From Vesta saturnalis (lineage: Eukaryota; Arthropoda; Insecta; Coleoptera; Lampyridae), in contig JARFJB010000400.1 of NCBI GenBank assembly GCA_036346205.1, positions 4,038,501-4,102,500 on the forward strand: a stretch of DNA of 64,000 bases, read 5' to 3'. Of this stretch, positions 24,181-35,089 are shown piece after piece. Under the pieces are notes generated by a model. It did not search any database. It had not been told where the DNA came from and saw nothing but the letters and a program-made list of their open reading frames with translations. Each line of letters starts with the position of its first letter. Position 1 is the first letter of the stretch. The translations under genes and the position numbers were made by a program.

Positions 24181-24713
24181 GTTCAGCTCCTGCCAGGTTT
24201 TCCAAACATTTGAATAGTTTTTTTTTTGTAGAGCTATGGCATATTGGAAGGCCCGCTCACGACTTTGTTTGTATGTCAATCCATAATGTAAATTTGATGC
24301 TTTTATAAAATATTTAACAAATAAATTTTCTTCTGCATCACTAAATGTTTGTCTTACTCGGTATTTGTTTCCTACAGGATTGGCAGTTGTTATGTAGGTT
24401 TCTTCATCTCCGGATTCACCAGAGTCGTCTGAATTAAAAATTTTACGGGGACCGGTCATATTCTTTTTTGCCATTTTGACACGTTTGTGAAGCATAGACT
24501 TTTTGAGTCCATATTTTTCCGCCGTCTTCCTCACGCTGGCCCCTTTAATTACTTCGGTAACAGCTACTGCCACTGTGCCTTTGTCTATCAAACTTGATTA
24601 GTTTTCCGAATATAGTTGCGCACCATCTAAAATAATAATTAAATCGAGTTAATTATTACAAAATCTTCTATATTCAGATTTAGCAAGGAGACCGTTAACC
24701 AGTTTAAAACTAC

Positions 24714-24775
24714 GGTGGGGTTAGTGTGGACACTGTCCATACTAACCCCATGTCACATGTCCACACTAACCCCAA
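24714..24775. repeat. right subterminal repeats of pogo-like element
   Basis: GGGGTTAGTGTGGACAC, GTCCATACTAACCCCATG and GTCCACACTAACCCCAAG form three copies of the motif in alternating orientation. A further copy, GTCCACTCTAGCCCCATG, is at about 25099. Confidence 0.7.
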
Positions 24776-25201
24776 GATCATGTTTTGCATTTAAATTCCA
24801 ATATTTTTATTGAAGTGTTAAATGAACGTTTAACAGTTTGCTAATTCATTATACAAATATAAGTGACTAAAAAACAACCAGAACCGGTTTGAAAACAATA
24901 CCTTACCTTGAAAATACAACAACAAATTTACTCGTGAAAATATAACCAACAAATGTCACTGATCGCATAAACTTTACTAATTCTGGAACAAGCTCGCAAA
25001 AGTCTACCGAACTTGGCAGATCGAAAGACTATTAACGAACAGAGTATTCTATGAAATGGCGCGTAAGTCAAACGGTTTTCAAATGAAATAACAACGTTGT
25101 CCACTCTAGCCCCATGCCCAAACTAGCCCCGGTGTCCCCTACTACAAAATTTGAATAGTTAGGTTTGGGTTTTTAAATGGTGTATTTTTATATTCATTTT
25201 T

Positions 25202-25248
25202 TACATAAATCTATACGTTTCGATAATAATTACAGCTATCGTCTTCGG
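25202..25248 (-). ncRNA. hammerhead-ribozyme-like motif, second copy
   Basis: The minus strand reads CCGAAGA, one base, a GATA…TATC stem, GAAA, stem III CGTA/TATG, then TA in the place of U16.1-H17. One core base is changed (CCGA for CUGA). It is followed within 25 bp by a 20-plus bp palindrome (25271-25325, TTGCTTGAGATGTTA arms). Confidence 0.4.
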
Positions 25249-25270
25249 TAATTGGTAATACCTGCAAGAC

Positions 25271-25325
25271 TTGCTTGAGATGTTACGACAAATTTATAAA
25301 TTTGTTATAACATCTCAAGCAATTC
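25271..25325. repeat. near-perfect palindrome beside hammerhead-like motif
   Basis: The arms TTGCTTGAGATGTTA and TAACATCTCAAGCAA enclose ACAAATTTATAAATTTGT, which is itself palindromic. The whole makes a hairpin of about 24 bp per arm with one small asymmetry. Confidence 0.75.
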
Positions 25326-25578
25326 CTGGTATTTAACTGTAATTAAATTATACAAAATGTTCAAAAGTATGTTTACTAAAATATTCGTAATAATAGATTA
25401 TAAACAAGCAGAAAACTAGCTGAAGGTCTAAGGTTGTAAAACTTCACATACCCTAATGAATAATGTTATTATAATTACACATATGTTTTACATAACATTG
25501 TTTTTAATAAACAAAGTTTTACTTAAGTACATAATTTTTTTAAATAACTGGCGTATTGAAAGGGAGGTGAAGAATATG

Positions 25579-25990
25579 ATTTAAACTTGTGTATAATTAG
25601 GCGCTTATTATGCGCCATTAAAATAAAATTTTGCGCCCTTATAGAAAGAAATTATTGCAAAATTACACTGACACGGTTAACTTTACAACCGTCAACTTCA
25701 GCATAAATAATTTTCTTCTTTTGTAGTAATTAGACGCCAATTATGCGCTGCTTTGCGCGGTTAAAATAAAATGTTGCACCCTTAAATGAAAGAAGTTATT
25801 GCAAATTTAAATTGACAGTGCTAACTTTACAACCATAAACTTCCGCATAAATAATTTGTTTCTTATGCAGTAATTAGGTGCCAATTATGCGCCGCTTAAG
25901 TTTAATTTTGCACTCCCATAGGAAACAAGTTATTATAAAAATTACATCGACAGGGACAGGGCAAACTTCACAGTTGTAAAAATTAGTCTT
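25579..25990 (+). repeat. tandem array, left arm of foldback 1
   Basis: Three units of about 133-145 bp, with unit starts at 25595, 25728 and 25872 (the AATTAG anchor). Confidence 0.8.
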
Positions 25991-26175
25991 TCCAATAATT
26001 GGTGTCTACTTGCTGCATTGTAGTGGATAAGTAACCGTATGAATTTAAAACGTACATCAGTAGCAGTAGATTTAAAATTCAATAAAGGATTTGGTGTTAA
26101 GAGTAGTACGGATAATGTAGAATCCAAAGTTAATATTAGAAAAAATGTTTTATAGCCATAATGTAAGAAAATGTG

Positions 26176-26181
<6 letters not shown>

Positions 26182-26257
<76 letters not shown>
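26182..26257. repeat. (TA)n microsatellite
   Basis: About 76 bp of uninterrupted TA directly abutting the left end of the mariner-like element. Confidence 0.95.
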
Positions 26258-26260
<3 letters not shown>

Positions 26261-27802
26261 GGTGTCCGGTGAGGAACTGTACAAACTGAAATGGTATGTT
26301 CCTTGGGTCAATTTAAGTAAAAAAAGTCCCATAAACATAGGTCTGATTCGCAAGTGCGAATACAAGCGTTTAAAGTTTATAAAAGATCACACATTATTGA
26401 AAATTAATTTTTATTGAAAACAGAAAATGGAACTACTAAACACATTTTAAACAAAGAAACATAAAAAAATCACTTCAAATGTTCAAAATGACGTCCTTCG
26501 GCATTAATACAAAGACGGCTGCGATGTAAAATGGACAGAGTAGCCGCTCGAAGTACCTGGTGGTTGTTCCGTATTTGTTGACACGCATCCAGAATACGCT
26601 ATATTAGTGCATCTCTGGTATTAACTTTCACCTCGTATACTAAACTTTTCAAATGACCCCACAAATAATAATCCAAAGGTGTGAGATCGGGCGATCTCGG
26701 TGGCCAAGCATGCGGACCTCCACGCCCAATCCACCTATTAGGGTAAGCAACATTTAGATATTCTGTCACCTGTCGACTAAAATGGGGAGGAGCCCCATCT
26801 TGTTGAAGAAACATTTGTTGTCTTGTTAGTAAAGGTACTTCTTCCAAAAGCGGTAGCAATTCATTCCGCAAAAAGTTAGCATATGCTTCTCCTGTAAGAC
26901 GTTCCTCAAACAAAAAAGGTCCAATAAGTTGATCGTCAATCATACCACACCATACATTAACAGAAAATCTGCGCTGAAAGTTAGCTTCTGTTGTACCATG
27001 TGGATTTTCATCTGACCACAAATGAGAATTGCGTGTATTGTTCACTCCATCTCTAGTAAATTTCGCCTCGTCACTAAATAAAATGAATGGAACTAGTTGT
27101 GGATTTTCTTGTAGCCACTGGCAGAAATTCAACCGCAAAGCAAAATCTCCAGGTTCAAGGTGCTGAACGTTTTGTGTATGATAGGGATACAAAATCCCAT
27201 CATGTAATGTTTGCCATACTGACATACGGGGGACTTCCGTTCGAGAAGAAATTCTTCTAACACTCATACCCTGGACTCCGATCAACCATCTGTAGAATGT
27301 TTTCTTGCTCATTCACATTTAACTCCACAGGACGATCAGATCTTATTGAAACTGATGGAAATGAAACATGAGTTCGAACGTGTTGAAACACAGAAGAAAA
27401 GGTTTGGTGATTTGGAATCCTCCTGTTGGGAAATCTTCGTACTTATTCCCTAACGGCAGCTCTCGCATTTCCATCACAAAATCCATAAATGTAAATGATG
27501 TCAGCATACTCTTCGTTAGAAAATTGAAAAGGCATTTTAAATTTAAATTACACTTAATTTACTACAATCTACTTTGTCATTATTAGAACACAAACGAATA
27601 AATGACAGATTGTTTCGGTTTTGTTTTTCCAGTTGACTAATAATAATTACTTTTGAAAAAATATGTGATCATTTATAAACTTTAAACGCTTGTATCTGGG
27701 TAACTATTGCGAATCAGACCTATGTTTATGGGACTTTTTTTACTTAAATTGACCCAAGGAACATACCATTTCAGTTTGTACAGTTCCTCACCGGACACCC
27801 TG
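26258..27802 (-). mobile_element. mariner-like transposon (1.5 kb) inserted in (TA)n
   Basis: The ends CAGGGTGTCCGGTGAGGAAC and their inverse are the outer part of terminal inverted repeats about 130 bp long (26258-26390 and 27670-27802). Each end abuts a (TA)n tract of about 76 bp, so the target was a TA inside a microsatellite. One transposase gene fills the interior. Confidence 0.9.
26470..27535 (-). pseudogene. mariner-like transposase, nearly complete
   Basis: The start MPFQFSNEEYADIIYIYGFC (ATG 27535) is followed by the helix-turn-helix RRFPNRRIPNHQTFSSVF, then RRISSRTEVPRMSVWQTLH. The catalytic motifs are FILFSDEAKF, MFLQQDGAPPHFSR and WPPRSPDLTPLDYYLWGHLK. The D-D-D triad is intact, with 36 residues between the second and third Asp by my count, so it is not the classical DD34D spacing. 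The tail is INAEGRHFEHLK. Lesions: a stop after AVRE (about 27440), a frameshift near 27265 and a stop after DALI (about 26599). The open part 26599-27312 is 237 codons. It is a young, inactive copy. Confidence 0.88.

Positions 27803-27879
<77 letters not shown>
27803..27879. repeat. (TA)n microsatellite
   Basis: About 77 bp of TA with one TG interruption, abutting the right end of the same element. Confidence 0.95.
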
Positions 27880-27883
<4 letters not shown>

Positions 27884-27989
27884 AATGGAAGAAGTGGAGT
27901 TTTAATAATAATAATAATACAACAAGAAAAATACATATTAAGCAAATAAACAGGACAACAACAACTCATTTAAATAAATTCATGATAGC

Positions 27990-28929
27990 ATAGCAAAAAA
28001 TTGACTTACGTAGAAGTTCACGACTCAGTAAAGTTAGCTGTATCGATATAATTTTTACAATAACTTGTTTCTTTTAGAGACGTAACGTAACAGAGCAGAG
28101 TGGGCGCTTAATTACCTTGCAAGAAAACATTTATTCATAAGCTCTCAGTTAACGTCTGTGAAGTTAGCCTTGTCGATGTAATTTTTGCAATAACTTATTT
28201 CTTACGGAAGGGCAATATTTTATTTTGACGGCGCTTAATTAGCAATAACTAGTTTTCTATACGGGCGCAAATTTAATTTTAACGGCACATACAGCGCATA
28301 GTGGGCGTCTAATTAATCATTTATTCAGAAATTCGTGGTTGTGAAGTTAACAGTATCGATTTAATTTTTTCAATAACTTGCTTGTTATAGGGGCATAAAA
28401 TTTAACTTTAACGACGCAAACAGCGCACGACAGCCTCCTAATTACTGCACAAGAAAAAATTATTCGTTTCGAAATTCGTGGTTCTGGACTTACCATATCG
28501 ATATAATTTGTACAATAAAAGGAATAATTATCGTGCAGGAAAGGATTAATTTACTCATAAGGCTATGAAGTTCGCCTTGTTAATGTAATTTTTGCAACAA
28601 CTTATTTCCTATGGGGGCGCCAAACGGCGAATAATTGCCGTATAAGAAAAATTGATTTCTGCAGAAGTCACTGTGCTGAAGTTAGCCGTGTCAGTGCAAT
28701 TTTTCAATAATTTCTTTTCTGTAAGGGCGCATAATTTTATTTTAACGGCTCAAAATGGCGTTTAATTACTGAATAAGAAAAGAATCATTTATCCAAAAGT
28801 TTGCAGTTCCGTGAAGTTAACCGTGTATTTAGAATTTTTACTGTAACTTAGTCCTTATTGAGGCGCAAAATTTAATTTCAACGGCGCAAGAGGCACGTAA
28901 TCAGCGCCTAATTATACACAAGTTTAAAT
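27990..28929 (-). repeat. tandem array, right arm of foldback 1
   Basis: About seven inverted units. Anchors of the GGCGCCTAATTA type fall near 28102, 28231, 28301, 28432, 28621, 28757 and 28903, so unit lengths vary (70-189 bp, mostly 129-146). Confidence 0.75.
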
Positions 28930-29059
28930 TTCATTATTCATAAAAGATCCGGCTATCTTCACACGCCTGTGAAAGGGCTAAGTTTAGCCCAACGTGCTAA
29001 AGCACCCAGGAACACTTAGGAACATACACGGGAGGATTTTGAACTGCCAAGAAATACTT

Positions 29060-30830
29060 ATAAATGGTTACAGCGAATTTTAATTCTTATTTTAATCTAA
29101 ACTGAGACGAAAGCAGGAACTACAAAGAGTTTAGAAGCTGGATAGAGGAATATTGGTTGCGTCTTGTTGGTAGACAAGTTGAAATCTGTACTCCACGTTG
29201 ATGTTATAAATAAGCAAACCGAGTATCATAGAACAGGTGACCGGAGATGGTAAGAATGTAATTCAGCAGCACAATAGCCGTTGCAATACCGATAGTACGA
29301 AAGAGAGAGTATTGAAACTATTCTTCCATACTCAAAAGTACTGTATGTCAGAAGTTTAGGACGGGTTAGTAATAAGTTTCATACTCTTCTTTGAATACGC
29401 TCAAAACTAACGAGAGTGTAGCTAGGAGCATTAACCCAGACTTGAGCATTCTAAATAAGGTCGAATTTGGGCGTTATATAGCAGAAATAGTTGTCGGTAA
29501 AGTATTTCGTAGATCTGTACAAAAGTCATTCCTAACATAGCAATAGTGTGTGAGAAAACTTAATATTTGAGCCATTCGTACCTACAACAGAAGATGAACG
29601 ATCTTTTTGGCGGACATAAGACAAGATTGAGTTTCGTTACCATTAAATTAAACTATTCAAGGATACTTTGAATGTCTCTGTTGATTAAAATGGCCATTTT
29701 AGCAATACATCTGGTTAGATGTTGAAAAGATAAGATCATTTATGTATATCAGAAAAGTGTACGAGCTATCGCGGATCCCTGCGGCACGCCTGCGTTAATA
29801 CCAACCTCTTTTCAAAAGAAACTATCAACTATGACACGTACTCGACTTTTAACAAGAAAACTGGAAATCCAATTGATTAGCGTATCGGTTAACCCAAACA
29901 AGGTGTATTTGGCAAGTAAACACATGCCAAAAGTGATTTTGAAATATCTAAAGCGACTATAACTGTTTTGCCGGATCTCTCTAATGTATTGTTTCAAATT
30001 TGGGTCGCATATGAAAGAATATCATCTGTTGAACGATGCTGTCTACAATTATATTAGTAGTCACTAAGGCGAGTTTATTAGATTCGAGGAAAAAAGGTAG
30101 TTCCTATTTCATTGATTTTAGCATGACTTAGAACAAAATTGAAGTGATGGCAGTTGATCGGTGGTTAGTGGGGTTGGTTTTGTCACCATTTTTGGGAATA
30201 TTTTGAACATTTGCTAACTTACGCGATAATTTGATGTAAATACATTCACAAAAAGACTGGCTGCAGAATCAGCCATTACAGATCGGTTAAACGATGTCAT
30301 GGGAAAGTGATGTACCAAAGTTTTTACCTATGGATTTAGCTAAAGACAAAAATTTATAACTAGTTAAAGGACATGTAGCTAGTTCATTGTTTCAATGTTC
30401 AAACAACTTTTTTTGTTTTAATGGTAACACTTTTGCATTAACGTAGTCAGCATGACTCTCGACCGTCTATTGGGTTTCTATTTCGAATAAGGTTTATTTT
30501 TATGGACATTGTGTCAGTAGAACCTCTATGGACCCAGGATTGGGAACATGAATGACCTATACGATTTTGTTTTTTGGGACAACAAACCTAGTGGGGATAG
30601 TAAGGATGTTTTATAAAAAAGTGGGTTTAATCTAAGGAAAGAGACTTAGAAGATGTGGAGTATGGTTAGCGTTATCAAGAATTGTAGTGAGTTCGAAAGT
30701 TTTAATTCCTGAAGGAACAAACGTCTTGCAAGCGAAGTTTTGCTTGACGTAGGCACACACTCCTGTATACCGAATTTCAAGTGAAAATTACATTGGGGAA
30801 ATTCCATGATGGGTAAATTGGAGTTTACAG
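29060..30830 (-). pseudogene. Jockey-like LINE ORF2, 5'-eroded and frameshifted
   Basis: Reading the minus strand from the right: VCAYVKQNFACKTFVPSGIK (about 30740, endonuclease-like), then IPKNGDKTNPTNHRSTAIT (about 30180), FLESNKL (30090) and TVIVALDISK (about 29960, motif A). Next are GLTDTLINWISSFL (29880), INAGVPQGSAIARTLF (29790, motif B) and IRPKFDLI…CSS followed by APSYTLVSFERIQRRV (about 29430). The order matches Jockey-clade reverse transcriptases. The FADD box is not clear, and stops and frameshifts are dense. It lies between the two foldback elements. Confidence 0.75.
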
Positions 30831-31684
30831 AAGACTTCTGGCTCTAATGGAAACAAAATATGAGGTTGTAGTTGTAATTGTCCAAGGCGTTGGTTTCCTG
30901 ATACCACAGGTGTTACAGTAATAGATTAGAAAGTGTAGTACTTTCGATGACTGAAGTCGCTTGGGCCCTTCCTACCCGGACAGCCTTTACCCTAGTAACC
31001 ATACCCATCTTTTCGTTAAGGAGCCCATGGTAAGGGTGGCGGTATCTAACGGCAGGCATGAGATACACGTACCTGCCATCTATGTATTTATTTTTGTAAT
31101 GAATAGGGAAATTGGAAATCACCAATTTCCTCAAAGTAGTGGTGTCTATAGGTGAATAGATCTACCAGAGAGGTTGGTAAAACATTTTCCTTTACCATCA
31201 ACTTCTCTGCAGGAAATTTGTTTGGTGGCGCATTTTATTAAAGTTGATTTTTGTCAATTTGTCATGGATTACTAAATAAAACGGAGAAATATATTTAACA
31301 ATAGCAACAAAAGTGTTCAAATATTTGACTTGCAAGAAATTCTATTATATTTAAAACTGATAAAGAATCCTTCGGTCAAGTACACTTTCACAACTGCAAA
31401 CCTACCTGTTTATGCAAATTTTTAAATACAGTATCTTACAAACCAAACGGGTATTATACAAAAAATTTGTCATAAGTTTTGCATCCTTGTTACAGAACAA
31501 TGGTAATTGCGTAGTTTAAATTTTCGATATCATTAAGAATTAAAAAAAAAAGTTTAGTTTTACAAAGGAGAACAAATACGTACGCGCGATCGCGATAATT
31601 CCTGCATAAATTGACCAAAACACTACTACCAGAAAATAGTTGTGCTTATAGGAGGTGTAGGAAGGTAGTCTCTTTAATAATGTC
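30831..31684. other. unassigned stretch between LINE and foldback 2
   Basis: Overlapping open frames on both strands at 30913-31155 are not recognised. This may be the 5' part of the LINE. Otherwise AT-rich. Confidence 0.4.
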
Positions 31685-34065
31685 ATTTAAACTTGTGTCT
31701 AATTAGGCGCTGATTATGCGCCGTTTTGCGCAGTTGAAATTAAATTTTGCGCACCAATAGGAAATAATTTGTAGTAACTTCACAGTCGTGAACTTCCACA
31801 TAAACAATTTCTTTTAATGCAGTAATTATGCGTAAATTATGCGCCGCTAAAATAAATTTTGCGTCCTCGTAGGAAGTAAAGTATTGCAAAAATAGCATTG
31901 GCAAGGTTCACGTCATAGCCTTAGGAGTAATTTTTCTTGCGCGATAATTAGGTACCTATAATTGGCTGTTTTCACGCCGTTAAGGTTAAATTTTGCGCTC
32001 CAAAGGAAACAGGTTATTGTACGAAGCGGTTAACTTTACATCCGTAAACTTCTGCATAAATCAATTTATGCTTATGCGTTGAGGCGCCAATTTTCCGCCT
32101 TTAAAATAAAATCGTGCGCCCTTATAGAAGTTGTTGCAAGATTATATTGACATGACTAACTCGACAGCCGTGAACTTATTTTTTTCTTATGCAGTAATGA
32201 GGCGCCAACTATGCATCTTTTTGCGCAGTTATAATAAAGCCCTGAGTCCCCCATAGGAAATAAATTATTGCAAAAACTGCAACGATACGGTTAACTTCAC
32301 AAGCACGAATTTCTGTAACAATCTTTTTATCTTTCTTATGTAGTAAATAGGCGGCTACCATGCGCTGTTTGTGTGTCCTATACCAAACTAGTTACTATAG
32401 AAATTACATTGGCACAGCTAACTTCACACAGCCGTTACCTTTTGCCCGAATTAGCTTATTCATAATGTTGTAATTCTTGTAATAACTTTCCTTTAAGGGA
32501 GTAAAGTTTCACTATAGCGTCTCGAAACGGCGCATAATTGGCGCCTAATAACTAGATAAGAAACTTACGTAATTTTTATAATAACTTGTTTCCTGTAATG
32601 GCAAAACCTTGTGATGTACCACAACTGGTGCAGATTTATATATTTTAATTTATAAATTAGAAGGCGGGTTTATTGAAACCGTCAAGTAAATATGCGCGAC
32701 TGTTGTATATTTTGTAGTAAAAATAAGGTGTGCTTAGATATATGTTTTGTAGAAAATAATTGGCGGGATTGTTGATTTTTGGGATGAGAATTTATGTTTT
32801 GATTATAAAACAGAATGGGCAGGTAATGCTACATAATTATTAACTGTATATTCTTTTAGTAAATGTTTATAATGTGTTATCTAAATGAAAAGGTAAATTA
32901 ATTATAATATTATTATAAATTGATTTTAAGACAGAACGTTCTCTTACAAATTGAAGTAAATAAAATAAAAGTTGAAATTTATATTGAGTCCAATATAAAT
33001 TAATATCAATGATAATTTGAAAGTTAATATTACATCACAATCTTGTTATTTAATGTAGAGACGTCTCTTGACTTCATTGTTCATGCATTTTATTTTGGCA
33101 TTTCACACCTATAATGTAGCTTATTTTAAGATGGATGTTCACTTGTATATGTAGTAGAGTCGTAATTCGGCTCTCGCGCAGAAGCGCTATGATGGGCACC
33201 TTGGGGAGATAATCGTTCTAATACTAAAGTATGTTTATCGTTGGAATACCGTGTGCGTGCGTGTTATGAAATATGTTACCTTTTGGTTCATTAATTGTAA
33301 ATGCAGACCTTTAACATGTTGTGATGTTTTTACTTAATACTACAATATTATCACATTGATTTATTAAGGTGAGAGTAGGGTTATAACAAAGGAGATCTTT
33401 TAATAACCTTCGAATATAAATAAGCATTGATTTATGTATTTATGATTAATACCTGTATTTTATTTACGTCTTGTAGTAAGCGATAAGGTTTTTCTTTGGT
33501 AGTTCTTTTCCTTATACGCAATGAAAACAGCAGAACTACATTGCACGTGCTTATAAATTTTTATCATGTGTTTTATTGTGTTACCTTTATTTTATCCTCC
33601 CTTTGATACCCCCAACACATATATCCCGTAACAACTCTTTCACATAACGTAATTGGTCCTACCTGGTTTCTCATCACGATCATTTGGCTTATGCAAATTC
33701 GTGTGTTAACTATGTTTTTACATTTGACTCGGACTGTGGTTAGACTGACCTGGGCACATTACAACCTTTAAGGGCATAAAACAGCACATGATGGGGGCCT
33801 AACTATTGTACAAGAAAAGTTAGCTCTGTCGATGCTACTTTTGGAATAACTTATTTCCTGTGGAGAGACAATTATATTTTAGCGCAAAGCGCCGCATAAC
33901 TAGCGCCTAATTATTGCATAAGAAATTGATTTATGTAGAAGTTCACGGCTGTGAAGTTAACCATGTTCGTGTAATTTTACAATAACTTCTTTCTTATAAG
34001 AGCGCAACATTTTATTTTATCGGTGCAAAATGGAGCTTAATTGGCGCCTAATTTCTGAATACGAG
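31685..34065. mobile_element. foldback-like element 2, same family, with inserted block
   Basis: It begins ATTTAAACTTGTGTCTAATT, as foldback 1 does. Plus-orientation units have anchors near 31703, 31812, 31943, 32073, 32188 and 32345. Inverted units occupy about 32460-32610 and 33765-34065 (anchor TTGGCGCCTAATTTC near 34041). Between the inverted units lies about 1.15 kb of unrelated AT-rich DNA (32611-33764), apparently inserted into the right arm. The right end is not the canonical terminus and may be truncated by the mariner that follows. Confidence 0.65.
32611..33764. other. 1.15 kb insertion in the arm of foldback 2
   Basis: Unit sequence breaks off after AATAACTTGTTTCCTGTAAT and resumes at TTTAAGGGCATAAAACAGCA. 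The block between shows no coding motif that I recognise and no obvious inverted ends. Confidence 0.4.
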
Positions 34066-34139
34066 AGCATATTGAAAACTAATGCCTCCATGGCTATAAT
34101 TTTATTAGTAATAGATATATGCTTTACACATAAATGTGA

Positions 34140-35018
34140 AATAATAGTATAAACTGTCCTTTACGCACTGATATTTTAACTTTTCGACATAATCGCTATT
34201 GACAGCAATGCATTTACGCCAACGTGATATGAGTTTTCAAATCAGTGAGGGAAAAAGTCAGAAGATTATACATGGTACCATTTCCGCACCTCCGTTATCA
34301 CCTCTGCATCTGAAGAGAAACGCTTACCGTTGAGATGTTCCTTAAGCTTTCGAAAGAGGAAACAGTCGCAAGGGGTAAGGCCTGCGCTATAAGGTGGATG
34401 ACGTAAAACGTCCCGAAAGCTAAGCTTCGGCAGTGCTCCGCGCGTTCTCTGACTTGTGTGAGGCCGAGTGTTGTCATGATGCAGAATTGACACTTTGTCT
34501 GGACGAACCCTACGCAGCCGTTGTTTCAGATTTGTTAGAGCGTTAACATATCCTTCGGAGTTGACAGTACAGCCGCGTTTCAAACATTCAATCTGAACGA
34601 TGCCATGGTAATCCAGAAAAGGGTAATCATGACTTCTCCGGCAGACTGAACTGCTTTGAATTTTGCGCCAACGACTCGTCATCGGTCACAGTTCTGTGGA
34701 GAAAAGCATCGCCTTTTGCTTCATATCGAGTCAAGAATTGTTCACAAATTTGTCTGCGATTGGTTTTCATTTCATCGGTAAGCATTCGGGGTACCTAAAG
34801 CGTGCATACTCTTCTGTATTGCACACAATGTGATGTACTCTTTCTTGTGAAATACCCACCCTCTTGGCAATGTCAGTCTGATTATACTGTCGATTCTCAC
34901 GTACCAGTTCACCCACGAGAACCACCTGCCTTTTACCCCATGCAGACACTGGTCGGCCATTGCGTGCCTGATGACGGACATCTGTTTCAGCAGTGCGTGT
35001 GTGTGTCTGTGCATGCAT
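34140..35018 (-). pseudogene. mariner transposase, decayed
   Basis: From the right, minus strand: RNGRPVSAWGKRQVVLVGEL and TDIAKRVGISQERVHHIV (helix-turn-helix), then after frameshifts FLDYHGIVQIE and DKVSILHHDNTRPHTSQRTR (second catalytic Asp intact). Next are HPPYSAGLTPCDCFLFRKLK (SPD changed to SAG, third Asp lost), KEHLNGKRFSSDAE and a tail VNSDYVEKLKYQ. The length fits a classical mariner of about 345 residues. A (TG)n-like tract at 34997-35065 overlaps its start. Confidence 0.85.
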
Positions 35019-35065
35019 GTGTGTTTGTATGTGTAAGCGCGTGTGTGTTTGTGTGTCTGTGTTCG
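34997..35065. repeat. (TG)n-rich microsatellite
   Basis: Imperfect TG/CTG run, e.g. GTGTGTGTCTGTGCATGCAT. It produces His/Thr-rich chance frames on the minus strand. Confidence 0.8.
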
Positions 35066-35089
35066 TGTCTCGTAGCTTGTTTTCATTCT

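Larger units (their letters stand above)
22473..24199. mobile_element. rearranged Penelope-like element inside the pogo gene
   Basis: TTCCAAACATT is present on both sides (22462-22472 and 24200-24210), within a longer imperfect duplication of pogo coding sequence that also includes CTGCCA. This is consistent with a target-site duplication. Inside, the GIY-YIG endonuclease domain is on the minus strand (22646-23038), while the reverse transcriptase is on the plus strand (about 23100-24180). In a normal element the endonuclease follows RT on the same strand, so this copy is internally inverted and truncated at the RT 3' part. A hammerhead-like fold lies at its left edge. Confidence 0.8.
21079..24626 (-). 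pseudogene. pogo-like transposase (Psq HTH plus DDE_1), interrupted
   Basis: The start MVRNYIRKTNQ at 24626 leads, after a frameshift, into the Psq-type helix-turn-helix ASVRKTAEKYGLKKSMLHKR. A CENP-B-type second half follows (TFSDAEENLFVKYF, 24200-24591). After the Penelope insertion it resumes with RMAGEDWILAFMKRHPELS (22400-22470), then VFIFPRVHMKDKF, VLMDNHSSHVS and FPPHCLHRMQSLDVAVFDPF (21934-22250). Next are a Pro/Gln-rich linker (21407-21931) and a C-terminal FILVRFATKKTFKYYMGRVE block (21079-21261). An internal deletion removes the segment that should carry the first catalytic Asp (the LDET motif). The protein is dead several times over. Confidence 0.85.
20657..25139 (-). mobile_element. 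pogo-like transposon, TA-flanked, carrying a nested insertion
   Basis: The left end reads (TA)GGGGAGACCGAGGTTAGTGC. The reverse complement of the right end reads (TA)GGGGACACCGGGGCTAGTTT. Both sit on a TA dinucleotide (20655-20656 and 25140-25141), as expected of pogo/Tc1 insertions. Copies of a TGTCCACTCTAACCCCA-type motif lie near both ends. The coding strand is minus, with helix-turn-helix at the right and DDE at the left. A Penelope-like element splits the gene at 22473-24199. Without it the element would be about 2.75 kb. Confidence 0.85.
25579..28929. mobile_element. foldback-like element 1 with tandem-repeat inverted arms
   Basis: The left end ATTTAAACTTGTGTATAATT leads into AGGCGC repeats. 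The right end is its inverse (AATTATACACAAGTTTAAAT, ending 28929). The left arm (25579-25990) has three units of about 133-145 bp in one orientation, marked by AATTAGRCGCCAATTATGCG and a GGTTAACTTYACARCCGT block. The right arm (27990-28929) has about seven units in the opposite orientation. This is the architecture of Foldback/Galileo-type elements. The middle holds a little unique sequence and a mariner inserted in (TA)n. Confidence 0.7.

Noticed and set aside
30913..31155. Overlapping 64-73 codon frames on both strands
   Set aside because: Neither has a recognisable motif. They could be part of the LINE 5' region, but I cannot support a gene.
25579..34065. CRISPR-like array
   Set aside because: Units are whole tandem repeats without unique spacers, inverted within each element, and in a eukaryotic genome.
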